Shown here piece by piece: positions 29,606 through 42,488 of a DNA stretch of 64,000 nt. How positions within the stretch are numbered: the first letter of the stretch is position 1; every line of letters begins with the position of its first letter. Where the stretch lies: positions 99,234,480 through 99,298,479 of the forward strand of contig NC_079499.1 of NCBI RefSeq assembly GCF_030052815.1, written 5' to 3'. The position numbers and the translations under genes were made by a program. The notes under the pieces are model-generated. The model searched no databases. It was not told where the DNA came from and saw only the letters and a program-made list of their open reading frames with translations. This DNA is from Hevea brasiliensis (lineage: Eukaryota; Streptophyta; Magnoliopsida; Malpighiales; Euphorbiaceae).

Positions 29606-31011
29606 TATTACAATCCAAATTAAGGGCCGGACTGGCACTAAGACTTGAATCAGCATAAGACCCCCAAAACCTGTATTAAGCCTAACTATTCATTAGTCCA
29701 ACCTTAAAGCCCATATACAATCTCATTTTCAAGAAATCAATCGGACAAAGTCCAGCTACAAACTAAATCATCCAACGGGGAGTTTTTAGCTCACCGGACC
29801 TTTGATCACAATATACATATATATGGGAAGCTCAGCTCTCCCTCACAATCATCAACAACTCAATATAAGATCAAATGGGAGTCTAACTCCCTCATCCAAC
29901 ATGATCATCCATCCACTCATTCCACATGCATAGATAATAAGTTTGCAATTTCAAAATAATTAATCTTACAATCTCAAGCTAAGTAAAATGGTTTTACATA
30001 TGCAGAGGTCTAGAATTCAAATTTAACAATATAAAATACGAAAATAACAGCTAGTAGACCTACGAGGTAGGAAGCAGGTTAAACACAAAGATAAGCTCTC
30101 CTGCATCCTGGAAAAATGGATGAATAGAAGTGAGCGTTCGACTCATAAAGTAAAATATTGATTTTACATATAATTTCTATAACTACCTAAGTTTAGTACA
30201 TCCCTAAGAATAAATGCAATACCTTCACACAATTTAAACAGGTCAAGTCATAATCACACCAAAAGCAATCTGAAGCACTCACACACCCATGTGTCACATC
30301 CATACTCACACACACATATATATGGGAGCTCATCCCTCATATAGCTCTCTTAGTTCCAACCTCTGCTAGCGAGATCAACTCAAAGCCATGCCTATCCTGA
30401 CTTATCCATAAAAAGGATCGGGTCCCAGCGAGTCAAGTTCCAATCGCGTCTACCTGTCCTACCCATATCCATATATACACCACGTACACACCCACTCACA
30501 CACACAGCTCTAGATCACCATAAAATATTAATCACAGCAATATCATCAAGAACAAATGTAATATAAAGTGTGCCTAATATTTACTACATACATATATGTA
30601 TAAGTGATGTATAAACATACTTTGAATATAATAATATTGAAATTATAAATAAAATCAATATCTACTCACAGAGAGGATCACCCAACTATAGCTAGTCCGA
30701 CTGGATAAAAGAATATTGGCCGGCACCGTTCACCTATACATATACATTGACCTCTGTCAATTAACTGACAGAATTAACCAATTAATTTAATTTACAAAAG
30801 CAAGAATAAATCCTAAGGTATTGCCAAAATTTCAATAGAGTTTTCCTTGTAACTAGACCTAACCCCCTGCATGAAAATTCAACAAAACGTAACATATAGG
30901 GCCTCAGACCCACAATAGCAACAACATCATAAGGCCCCTCCTGAGCCCTCCAAACTAGACAATACTCAAGTGACTACATAAAATAATTATTTAAAAATTT
31001 AGGGTATTATA
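29606..31011 (-). repeat. Gypsy 3' LTR
   Basis: Matches 37003-38451 along its length with many substitutions and small indels. It contains CA-rich microsatellite patches (30290-30320, 30478-30510). Its left edge is set by the TTAGA target duplication. Confidence 0.88.
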
Positions 31012-31155
31012 TTCTTCCTCCCTTGCAAAAAATTCGTTCTCAAATTTTGTACAATGCATAATAATAATAAAGAACTACATATTAAACAAATATGGGTACT
31101 TGCTGTGCATACCCCACTCTGACTCCCAGGTACATTTCTCTATAGATTGACTCTT

Positions 31156-33560
31156 TCACAGAACTTTAACTATGGGAATTTGCTTTGATCGAAACTGCCT
31201 TAGCTGATAGTACACTATAGCTACTAGTTGCTCCTTAAAAGTCAAATTCTCATCTAACTCATCTGTGTTTAGTTGCAGCACATGAGAAGGATTGGGAACA
31301 TACTTCTTAAGTATGGAAATGTGGAATACTGGGTGGACATGAGAAAGGCTTGATAGCAACTCTAACCGATAAGTAACTGCTCTCATTCTGTCCGTGATCT
31401 CAAAAGGTCCTATGTAACGGGGTGCAAACTTGCCTTTCTTTTCAAATCTAATTACTCCTTTCAAAGAAGAGACCTTTAAGAACACATAATCACCCACTAT
31501 AAATTCTACATCTTTCCTCCTTGGATATGCATAACTCTTCTGTCTGCTGAAAGCTATCTTTAAACGTTCCCTGATCAAAAGAACCATCTCTGAAGTGTAC
31601 TACACCAGATCTAAGTCATGTAATCTCACCTCTCCAACTTCTGTCCAACACAGAGGGGACCTACACTTCCTGCCATATAATACCTCATAAGGTGTCATGC
31701 TAATACTGAAATGATAACTGTTATTGTATGCAAACTCCACTAATGGCAGCTGATCATCCTATTAACCTCCAAAATCTAGGACACACATGCAAAGTATGTC
31801 TTCCAATGTCTAAATGGTTCTTTCAGACTGCCTGTCTGTCTGAGGGTGAAAGGTTATACTAAAGTTTAACTATGTGCCAAGTGCCTCCTGTAGCTTCCTC
31901 CACAACCAAGAAGTGAACTAAGGCCCCCTGTCAGATATTATGGATGCAGGAACTCCATATAATCTGACTATTTCATGAATATAGAGCCTGGTGTATTGGT
32001 CAATAGAATAGGTGGTCCGCACAAGTAAGAAGTGAGCCGACTTAGTTAGATGATCCACAATTACCCATATAAAATCATGACCTCGTGTGGTACAAGGCAA
32101 CCCAATCACGAAGTCTATAGTAATCATTTCTCACTTCCACTCAGGAATGGGAATCTCCTACAACTTCTCTGATGGCCTTTGATGTTTAAACTTCACCTTC
32201 TGATAAGTCAAGCAGTTGGACAGAAAATATACTATGCCTCTCTTCATGCTATTCCACTAGTACCTTTCTTTCACATCATGATACATCTTGGTGAATCCTG
32301 AGTGAATACTGTAGAGTATGTAGTGTGCCTCTTGTATGATCTCATTCCTGAGGTTGTCCACGTCTGGCACACATATCCTGGAGCTTTGTATAAGGGCATC
32401 GTCTACATCAAATCCAAATTCACAATTTTTCCCCTGCTGTACTCTTTTTATAATCTGCACCAATTGTGGGTCTTTGTGCTGATCCTGTCCCGTAGATCCA
32501 GCCTTACTCTAAAATATGCCAAAAGTGCACCTGAATCTGTTATGTCCAAGATCAAAATTTGATCCATCAACTCAAACAATTCTCGAATCAATAGTCTCCT
32601 TTCCAATGATATATGTGTCAAGCTGCCAGAAGATTTCCTGCTCAAGACATCTGTCATTACATTCGCCTTATCAGGGTGGTACTGGGTGGTACAGTCATAA
32701 TCTTTCAGAAGCTCTATCCATCTCCTCTACCTTAAATTGAAGCTCTCTGTTAGAAAATGTACTTTAATCTTTCATGGTCGGTGTATATCTTGCACACCTC
32801 ACTATACAGATAGTGTCTCTAGATCTTTAATGCAAAAACTATAGCTGCCATCTCCAGATCATGAGTAGGGTAGTTTTGCTTGTGCCTCTTTAATTACCTT
32901 AAAGCAGCCACTACTTTACCATGCTACATTAAAACACACCCCAACCCAACTCTAGAAGTATCATAATACACTGTATACCCTTTTCCACTCGCCAGCAAGG
33001 TCAACACTGGAGCTGCAATTAAACATTCCTTAAGCTTTTGAAAGTTCTCCTCACACTCGTTTGACCAGATAAATGGGACATTCTTTCGAGTCAATCGGAT
33101 CAAAGGAGCTGCTATTCTGAAAAAATTCTACGCAAAACGCCTATAATAGCCTACTATGCTTAGAAAACTCAGTACCTCAGTAACTGTAGTAGACCTAAGC
33201 CAATCAATTACTGTTTTAATTTTATTGGGATCCACCTGAATACCTCCACTAGAGGCCACATGTCCCAAGAATGAAATACTCTCCAGCCAGAACTCACACT
33301 TAAAAACTTAGCATACAGCTGATACTCCCTCAAAGTCTATATAAATGATTGATAACACTTTACTTGTATCTGCTCTTACTGTAGCACAATAAATACCATC
33401 CAATTGTCAAACATTCTTTACACCATTTATCGACATCAGAAAGTGAACTGGGTCTCTCTCCTGACTTGATAAAAGTTTAAGTATTCTCAAGTCGCCTAGT
33501 CAACACCACTTATCATATCCTACTCCTTTCCTGAAAAAAGAGTTTCTTGACTTCTGCTTG
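31156..33560 (-). pseudogene. Gypsy pol remains (RT, RNase H, integrase, C-terminal domain)
   Basis: Minus-strand fragments in pol order are: a badly broken reverse transcriptase/RNase H region from about 33560 to 32450, with the RNase H end ANVMTDVLSRK near 32650; an integrase N-terminal HHCC region near 32260-32460; an integrase core with MITIDFVIGLP and IISDRGP at 31918-32127; and a C-terminal domain at 31156-31587 with GDYVFLKVSSLKG, RYIGPFEI and HPVFHISILKKY. The order RT-RNaseH-integrase identifies Gypsy. Gag and protease, expected at 33600-36980, are no longer readable. Confidence 0.8.
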
Positions 33561-36500
33561 AGACTTCTTACTATCTGACTTATTTCCTGACACACTGGCA
33601 CTTGAATTAAGGCTCCACCGCTCCATCAACCTGCCAATTTACTATAACTCATTCTAAACGTCCCTTAGTGTTTCTCTCATACAATTCCTTTTGTCTTTCC
33701 TCATCTTATGCCTTTTCCTTTGAAGATATTCATCCCATCAATGTTAACTTTAACCTTCTTATTGATTCGTAATTCTAGCTTGATTTGCTAATTTCATTAC
33801 TTCCAAAATTCTAACTTTGCGATTGGTTTCCACTGGCACATACAACATATAATATCATACTATAGCATTAGCCTACAACTCATATTATGGAACTTAAGCA
33901 ATCCACCATGGATGATTCTTCCTGTATCTCCTTCCTAACATGTCTATCAAAACATTCTCATTCTGTACTATTATTTATAGGGAATTGCCCTTCATGATTA
34001 GATAGGTATCCTTAAACCTATAGGTCCCACCTATACTAACATGGCAATGAAAAATGTATGTTGTACCACAATCCCAGACAAGATATGTCACGTATTCACT
34101 CTCCTTGATATAGCCACATCTCTTGATCCTCTTTTATTCTTGACATTATATATGCACTTACCATCATTTTTGCCTCAAAAGGCTATGTACGTACTAATCT
34201 CCATCAAATTCTTAATTGATTGGTCACCTTGAAACAGCCTCCCTTCTTAAAACCATTTACTAGAATCAAAACATGAGCTAATTTGAAAAGAAGGAGAGAT
34301 CTTTTCTTACAATTTATAATACACTAGTGTTTAATAAACAATGTTTAGCTCATACCTCTTAGTCTCCCTTTTCAATTCTATCATTTCTTTGTAATTACTG
34401 TGCTTTATTACAAGATATCAATTGTATCTACCTTTTGTTATACTGTTGTCTTTCTTGACATATTATCTTAGAATTTACAATTTCCTTTTTACTCTCCATT
34501 AATTCTCCATACTTATAATTATTTGTCCAATGCTCCTTATACTTAGTTATATTCTGGAAGATAAAGCACTGACAGATTCTTTCAAATCTACTCCAATCTT
34601 ACCAACAATCACTCCTCTAATCCATGTACTTCTCAATAACTTATAATTACATCTATACCTATCTTGTCCTATCTTGACTTTTACTAGCATTCTGCTACAT
34701 ATTATCATACTATTATTCATGTTTTCTTACATAATTATCCTATTAGTCACACTGAAAATATTTGTCTAACTCTAATTACAGACTCTAGGTCTCACCATCC
34801 TGAATTTTAACGTTAAAACTCTGTGCCATTATCTCTCATTTCTTTTTCCCATCAGGCATATTCAAATCCATTAGGCTGAGTTTTATTTAACTTACTACCT
34901 ACTAACTTCACTTCTTTGTCTGTTAAGACTGTTCGGGTTGTCGTTGCACACCCTTAGGTTACTATCTACTTTGGTTACCTACCTTACCTAGCTTCCCTCA
35001 CACCAATAACACTCAAAAGGTCCTTGTCCCATTGCCTCTTATTCTACCTTGGGGACAGAAAATAGACAAAATTTATTCCAGATCCTTCAACTCTAACCTT
35101 CATGTTCTAACTTCTAAAACTGTATCAACTATGACCTGCTCTGAACTCTACACTTCTAGGTCCTATACCGTGACAAACGTCCTCCTTAATGTCATCCTTT
35201 TCTAAGCTCTCTATCCTTATTATTTTGTTTATCTTGTTAACTTTCCTAGAACTACACTTTGCCTCCTCTATATCTTGACTCTACTCTTCCTAATCTTGTT
35301 CTATTCTTGTCTATTCACTTTGCTCTTTAATTCATCTCTTTTATCTTACTCTAAATAGAACCTTGATTACTTTATTTCCTAGTTCCATTCTTCTTCTTAA
35401 CCTAATAGCTATGCTAGATAATTGTACTTTTCAGTGACTTTACTAGGTCATCTTCACTTTTGTACTACTCATAATTAATCTTTCGACCACTCTAATTAGC
35501 ACTTTCACTGTCATTCAAATTTCTCTCCTGTTATATCTAAAACCAACTATCAAATTTTCATTTCTATAATTCATTTTATCTACTGACATTATATGACTTA
35601 TTCTTGTTGATTTGCAGTCATTGTCCTTTCCACTGCTTAGCTACCAACTACCCTCTAATACCTCAAGGAGGGAATCTACAGGATCCCCTTTTTCCTTTAC
35701 TACTCTAAAGCTCTGCATCCATCATGATCTGATCTCTTATGATCCTTACAACGAAAATTGTACTCTCCCTAAGGTGGGGTACCTGTGCCACTATTTCCTA
35801 TTACACTACAGTCTCATTTAAAACATCATTCCATAGATCATTATATTAGTGGTACTCTTCTATCTTCCCTAAGAAGACATTACCATACTCTGTAGCATAA
35901 CTGACTGCAAGAGAGTAATTACCTCTACCGCATTACCATAACTATACAAGGCTATCTGCTTTTTTTTAATATTGTAAACTTTCCTAGAATGTCACTTCGC
36001 AGGCTATGAATATTATTCATAACCTCCAGTCTCCTTGAGGGAGTAGAGCTGTACTTATGCTCCATTGTCACACAAAGGACGTGCTATCTTCATTAAACTT
36101 TAGGCAATACATTCACCGTAACACCAATACTGCCAATGATCTCATATCAGAGACCAGATGATCCCTCTAAGTAAGTGTCATAATTACACTGCAACTATAC
36201 TAAAAACCTCTAGTCTCGTGCCACTTATGCTATAATTCTGCACTAAAGTTAAGATAACTGAGTCACTGACTCTATTTATCACCCAACTGTGACCTTCGAT
36301 GTTCTAGCTCAAGGGTTTTAAATTGCTAACTAAGAGTTTCAAGCTCTTCTACATAAATAGAACTCTGTTCTGGTATAACTATACCAAAACAAAGACAGTC
36401 TGCAAACATCCTCACCCTGGTGCATCACGAAAAAGCACGCAGCTCTATACAATAATATCATGTCAGTACTGTACTCTACAATTTATAGTACAAACATCGA

Positions 36501-36986
36501 GAACATTGTATAATTACTACGATACATCCCACATACCAGATTTTCTGAACCTCTTATCTCTCTTGAACTCACTAATATTATACACTTACTCTGACTGGGC
36601 TATCCACTAATAATTGCTAGTAGTAGTACCCTCACTCCCATATAGGGCAGCTATGCTGCCATAACTCACCTTTAAATACTAGTATCTTGCACTAAATAGG
36701 CACATCGTTAGCCCCATACTAATAAAAACACAGCAGTCTTTGGAGTACGTATTCCCATGACAGACCGCAACATGTCTGCTAACTCTATTTCACATCTCCA
36801 TATACTCTGTACAAATCAAAATACTAACTGAAGCACTCTTATATTACTCGAGGTATAACATAGAAGCTAGAAACAAGGCGTTACAGAAGAAGGCGAAATA
36901 GGATCCTATACTCCGCATATGACCTCCTAACAAAACCCTTTTTACACTCCCAATTATACTCTTTCCCATGAATCTAGAGCCTAAGC
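33561..36986 (-). other. Gypsy internal region, degenerate
   Basis: By position this is gag/protease and leader of the minus-strand Gypsy element. All frames are closed and no zinc knuckle could be found; the composition is CT-rich on the plus strand. Confidence 0.5.
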
Positions 36987-36998
36987 TCTGATACCATT
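36987..36998 (-). other. Gypsy primer-binding site (initiator Met tRNA)
   Basis: The complement reads TGGTATCAGAGC, the standard plant tRNA-iMet complement, four bases inside the 5' LTR. Confidence 0.9.
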
Positions 36999-37002
36999 AT
37001 TG

Positions 37003-38451
37003 TCATAACCCAAATTATGGGCCGGATTGGCACTAGGACTTGGGTCAGCATAAGGCCCCCAAAGCCAATAATAAGCCTAACTATTCATTAGCCTAACCTT
37101 GAAGCCCATATACAATCCCATTTTTAAGAAATCAACTGAACAAAGTACAGCCATAAACTGGACCATCCAATAGAGAGTTTTTAGCTCACCAGACTTATGA
37201 TCACAATATACATATATATGGGGAGCTCAACTCTCCCTCACAATCATCAACAACTCAATATAAGATAAAATGAGAGTCTAACTCCCTTATCTAACATGAT
37301 CATCCATCCACTCATTCTACATACATAGATTAATAAGTTTACAATTCTAAAAAAATTAATCTTACAATCTCAAGTTAAGTAAAATTATTCTACATAAGTT
37401 GAGGTCTAGAATTCAAATTTAACAATACAAAATACGAAAATAATAGCTAGTAAACCCGCGAGGTAGGAAATAAGTTAAACACAAGGATAAGCTCTCCTGC
37501 ATCCTAGAAAAATGGGTGAACATGAGTGAGCGTTCGACTCATAGAGTAAAATATTGATTTTATATATAATTTCTATAACTACCTAATTCTAGTACATCCC
37601 TAAGAATGAATGCAACACCTTCACACAATTTAAACAGGTCAAGTCATAATTACACCAAAAGCAATTTTGAGCACTCACATATCTGTGTGTCACATCCATA
37701 CTCACACACATATATATAGGGGAGCTGATCCCATATACAGCTCTCTTAGTTCCAATCTCTGCCAGCAAAATTAACTCAAAGCCATGCCTACCCTGACTTA
37801 TCCATAAGAAGGATCGAGTTCCAGTGAGTCAAGCTCCAATCGCGTCTACCTGTCCTACCCATATCCATATACACACCACGTACACCCACTCACACACACA
37901 GCTCCAGATCGCCATAAAACAATAATCACAACAATATCATCAAGAACAAATGCAATATAAAACGTGCCTAATATTTACTACATATTCATCAAGAACAAAT
38001 GCAATATAAAGCATGCCTTATATTTACTACATTCATATATGTATAAGTGATGCATGAATATGCTTTGAATATAATAATATTGAAATTATAACTAAAATCA
38101 ATATCTACTCACAGAGAGGATGACCTAGCTATAACTTGTCCAACTGGATAAAAGAAAATCGGCTGGCACCATTCACCTATACATATACATTGACATCTGT
38201 CAATTAACTAACAGAATTAACCAATTAATTTAATCTACAAAAGCAAGAATAAATCCTAAAGTATTATCGAAATTTTGACAGAGTTTCTTTTATAACTAGA
38301 CCTAATCCCCTGTATGAAAATTCGACAAAATGCAACACACAGGGCCTCGGGCCCATAATAGCAATAATATTATACGGCCCCTTCTGGGCCTACTAAACTA
38401 GACAATACTCAAGTGAACCAAAATAATTATTTAAAAATTTAGGGTGTTATA
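37003..38451 (-). repeat. Gypsy 5' LTR
   Basis: Partner of 29606-31011. On the plus strand it begins TGTCATAACCC and ends GGGTGTTATA before the TTAGA target duplication. A short internal duplication of ATCAAGAACAAATGCAATATAAA (truncated here to its key part) occurs at 37938-38010. Confidence 0.9.
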
Positions 38452-38456
38452 TTAGA

Positions 38457-41400
38457 TTTGTTAATACTCTATTGTATGGTAAAGATAGTATTTCACTAGA
38501 CAATGTTAGTAATTCTCTAAAATCAAAAGACTTGAAAAAGAATTTTCTAGATGATAGAGAAAGATTTGAGAGGGAAGGTTTGGTGAGCAAGGGAAGAACA
38601 CATTCAAGGGAGGGTTCTTCCAACAAGAAGAGATCTAAGGCGAGATATAAGTTAACAATGAAAAAGGCTAACTGTTTTGAGTATGGGGAGCAAAGTCACC
38701 ATAGGAGAGACTGTCTCAAGTTGAAAAATAAAAAGGGAAAGTAACTAGAAAGTTCTGTGAATGTGGTTAACAGGTTTATTGATTCTGATGGTGATGACAA
38801 TGTTAGGGAAATTTTATCCATGATTTCAAATTATGAATAGAATTCCTAGATTCTTGCTACTGGTGCTACTTATAACATGTGTCCACACAGAAACTGGTTT
38901 GTCACTTACAAACAGATGAGTGGTAAGGTGTTTCTAGGCAATGATCATGCATTACCTGTAGAAGGAATTAGTAACATCAGATTGAGGATGTTTAATGGCA
39001 TTGTCAGAACTATAAAGTGTTGGCATGTTCTAGGACTAAAGAGGAACCTGATTTCTCTTGGGACACTTGATTCTCATGGATCAAATACCATGCAGAGAAT
39101 AGAGTTCTCAAAGTGTGAGAGGACTCTATGGTACTCATGAAGAGCAGTTTGATTTTATGATTGTATTTTCTTCAGTGCAGTACAATTTCAGGGAAAGCTG
39201 CAGTAGCATCTGGAAGTAATAATTAGAATCATACTCAATTATGGCATTTGCATCTTGGTCATATGAGTGAAAGAAAGTTATCTCTGTTGAGCAAGTGAGA
39301 TTTATTGGATGGGCGAAAAATAAAATCTGTGGACTTTTGTGAATACTGTGTGTTTAGTAAACAGACAAGGGTGAAGTTTAATAAAAAGGTAGTGCGTAAG
39401 ATCAAAGGAACGATGGATTTTATCCACTCAGATCTATAGGGTCTTAATAGAATCCCTTCCAAGAGCGGTGCCAGGTACTTCATAACTTTGATTGATGATT
39501 ACTCGTGGATGGTATAGGTGTATTTTCTGAAAATAAAAGATAAGGCATTTTTAACCTTTGTAAAGTGGAAGACGATGATTGAGAAGCAAACAGGAAAAAA
39601 GCTCAAGTGTCTTAGAACTGATAATGAGTTAGAATTTTGCAATCGAGCGTTTGATGCATTCTGCAGCAATGAAGGTACAGTGAGAAACTGTACTTTTGCA
39701 AGGAGACCACAATAGAATGTTATTGTAAAACAAATAAACAAAACGCTTTATGACAAAGTATGAAGCATGCTCTCACATTCAGGATTGGGAAAGGATTTCT
39801 GGCCTGAAGCAATTAATACAGCCTATTTTTTAGTTAATAAATCTCCATCTACAACTATTGAGTATAAAACTCTTTTTGAGATTTGGTTCAGTTCACTTGC
39901 TGATTACTATCAGCTGAGAGTGTTTGGTTGCCTTGCTTATGCTCATGTGAGGGATGGTAAGCTTGAGCTGAGGGCAAGAAAATGCATATTTCTAAAGTAT
40001 ACATCTAGAGTGAAAGGTTATATGTAGTGGTGAAATGATCCAAAGTCTATAGGTTTAATTATCAATAGGGATGTGACATTTAATGAATCTACTTCATTAG
40101 ATAGTTAGAGGGAGAAGTCAATAGCAGAATCAGATCACGGTGTCAAAGAACAAGTAGAGCTTGAGATTGATACTTTAGCAGTTCAGTCCAATGATTTAGA
40201 GGGTGAGGTGTAAGATCTTAATCAACAAGAGGATGCACCTGAACAATAGCAACAGGAACCATATAGCATTGCAACTGGTAGAGAGAGAAGATAGATTAGA
40301 CCCCCGCAAAGATATGCATATGTAGATCTAATTAAGTTTGCCTTATCAGTTGCTGAGACAGTTGATGTGCATGAACCCAGCAATTATAGAGAAGTTACTT
40401 CTTGTTTAGATGCAAATCAATGGGTAGGTGCAATGGGTGAAGAAACTGAATCTCTTCTCAAGAATCAGACTTTGGAGCTTATAACATTGCCTAAGGGATA
40501 GAAAGCGGTAGGCTGCAAATGACTGTTTAAGAAAAAAGAATGCACTCTAAGAGTTGAAGCACCTCGATATAAGGCAAGGTTGGTAGCAAAAGGCTTTACT
40601 CAAAGCGAGGGAATTAACTTTAATGAAGTATTTTCTTCAGTTGTGAAGCACAGTTCTATCAGGATCTTTCTTGCTATGATTGCTCTTCATGATCTAGAGC
40701 TTGAGCAACTAGATGTGAAGATAGCACTTTTGTATGGTGAGCTAGATGAGAAAATTTCTATGAGTCAGCCCAAGGGATTTGTCATTCTAGGTATGGAAAA
40801 CCATGTTTACCTACTTAAGAAGTCTTTCTATGGTTTGAAACAGTCCCTTAGGCAGTGGTACAAAAGATTTGATACATTCATGGTTCTTAATAGCTTTATT
40901 CATAGTTCATATGATAGTTGTGTGTATCATAGAAAACTTTTAGATGTTTCCTTTGTCCATTGTTGTTGTATGGGGATGACATGCTTATTGCTGCTAAAAG
41001 CATGTCACAAATTAACATTCTGAAAAAGCAGCTGAGTGATGAGTTTGAGATGAAGGATTTGGGTGCTGCAAAGAAGATTTTGGGAATGAAAATTACTAGA
41101 GATAAAAGTGTTGGGGAGCTTTTCTTGTCTCAACAGGCCTATGTTGAGAAAGTGCTTAATTGTTTCAATATGAATAATATTAAGCCTATGACTATTTCGT
41201 TTGCTGCCCATTTCCAGTTATCTACAGACATGTTATCAAAAACAAATAAAGAGATGGAGCACCTGTCCAGTGTTCCCTATTCAAGTGCTGTTTGTAGCAT
41301 CATGTATGCTATGGTTTGCACCCGACTTGACATTTAACATACAGTTAGTGTTGTGAGTAGAAACATGGCGTGTCCTGGGAAAGAGCATTTACAGGCAATG

Positions 41401-41860
41401 AAATGAATTCTGAGGTATTTGAAGAGTACTAAAGATATTGGTTTGACATTCGATAAGGCCAAGATAAGTCATTCAATTATTGGTTATGTGGATTCAGATT
41501 TTGCAGGGTACTTAAATAAGAGAAGATCTTTCACAAGTTATTGGTTTACTCTCTCTGGAAGTGTTATCAGTTGAAAGGCAACATTGCAAGCTATAATTAC
41601 TTTGTCTGCCACAAATGCTGAATATATGGCTTTAACAGAGGCAGTAAATGAAGCTTTATGGTTACAAGATTTGGTGGATGATCAAGGGTTGATATAAAAT
41701 AAGCGAACAGTGTTTTGTGACAGTCAGAGTGTAATACATCTTACAAAGAATCATATGTACCATGAGCGAACTAAGCACATTGATGTCACACATCACTTCA
41801 TTCGAGACATGACATCTCAAAGGACTGTAGTTGCGTAGAAAAGCTCTACACATGATAATC
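38457..41860 (+). pseudogene. Copia gag-pol remains
   Basis: Domains run in Copia order. Gag C-terminus is at 38457-38744, with a zinc knuckle whose second Cys is lost (CFEYGEQSHHRRDC). The protease-to-pre-integrase region is at 38877-39320. Integrase spans about 39330-40030. Reverse transcriptase spans about 40420-41340, with QLDVKIALLYGELDE, SFYGLKQS and LLYGDDMLIAA (YGDD where Copia normally has YVDD). RNase H is at about 41480-41850, with YVDSDFAG and ERTKHIDVTHHFIRD. More than ten stops/frameshifts interrupt the frame, so it is dead. The integrase-before-RT order identifies Copia. Confidence 0.88.
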
Positions 41861-42026
41861 CAGCAGATATGATGACCAAAGGAGTCCTAGTCAGCAAATT
41901 TATGTATTACTTAGACTTGGTTAGTATTTGTAATGCTCAGTAGTGCTCTTGCGAGGGCATATGGAAAAATAGAGTGTTTGTGGTCATTTTGTTGATGATG
42001 GAGGGAATTCAAACCAAGGGGAAGAA

Positions 42027-42418
42027 TTTTTTTTTTATGTGGCTTGAATTTTGAATATGTCTTCATGGACCTAAATTGTGACCCAACCCGAAAGCTTCAC
42101 ACTGCAATCCTATTGGGATAAAAAATGAGATCTATAATGATAGCGGAGGGCATGAGCTAATATAAATATTGTAATATTCTACCCTTTACGGTAGAGTTGT
42201 GAAATATTTGAGAAACACACTGAGGGGTTAGAGTTTGAGAGTTTTGAGTGATTATGTCTTGCTTTTTTCATCATAGTGAAACTTTTTTCCTTGTCTTGCC
42301 CATAGACATAGACCTTATAGTGGAACCATATTAAATCATGTATTATTCTTTTTCTCTTTTCTATACTGTGTGATTGTACGATTTTTGTGCACACCTTAGA
42401 TTTGTGTGCCTGCTATAA
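42027..42418 (+). repeat. Copia right LTR
   Basis: Matches the left LTR and the solo LTR at 60620 but, like the left LTR, lacks about 70 bases present in the solo copy. The end reads CCTGCTATAA; the expected final CA is altered. Confidence 0.85.
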
Positions 42419-42488
42419 TAGTCCCTTGTGAAAGATCCATCAAACTCATTTCTTGGCATTGGATATCCCATGTTCTCTCCTCCAAAAG
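42419..42488 (-). pseudogene. UGT91 remnant, right side of the nested transposons
   Basis: Bases 42421-42488 match 44026-44093 of the intact UGT, on the minus strand encoding NMGYPMPRNEFDGSFTRD, with the key NMGYP and NEFDG residues kept. Similarity fades beyond 42488. It joins with 29179-29229 to form one broken UGT copy. Confidence 0.85.

Larger units (their letters stand above)
29606..38451 (-). mobile_element. Ty3/Gypsy (Tekay/Del-like) retrotransposon nested in the Copia LTR
   Basis: The 8846 bp element lies in minus orientation and is flanked by TTAGA at 29601-29605 and 38452-38456. LTRs are 29606-31011 and 37003-38451 (about 1.4 kb each). The primer-binding site TGGTATCAGAGC (complement of 36987-36998) matches the 3' end of initiator Met tRNA. 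The polypurine tract AAGGGAGGAAGAA is the complement of 31012-31024. Pol remains are full of stops and frameshifts, so it is non-autonomous now. LTRs begin TATAAxACCC where TGTAACACCC would be usual. Confidence 0.9.
29230..42418 (+). mobile_element. Ty1/Copia retrotransposon, disrupted by a nested Gypsy element
   Basis: The parts are the left LTR 29230-29605 (interrupted), gag-pol remains 38457-41860, polypurine tract ACCAAGGGGAAGAA at about 42013-42026, and the right LTR 42027-42418. LTRs start TGTTATTTTTAT (left copy) and share a long internal stretch, including TACGGTAGAGTTGTGAAATATTTG. A third LTR of this family stands alone at 60620. The left LTR end, primer-binding site and N-terminal gag are missing. 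The flanks show an imperfect target duplication (TGGTC left, TAGTC right) that falls inside UGT-homologous sequence. Confidence 0.88.

Noticed and set aside
36980..37003. Possible tRNA gene at the GCTCTGATACCA match
   Set aside because: Only the 12-base 3' complement of initiator tRNA is present; this is the Gypsy primer-binding site.
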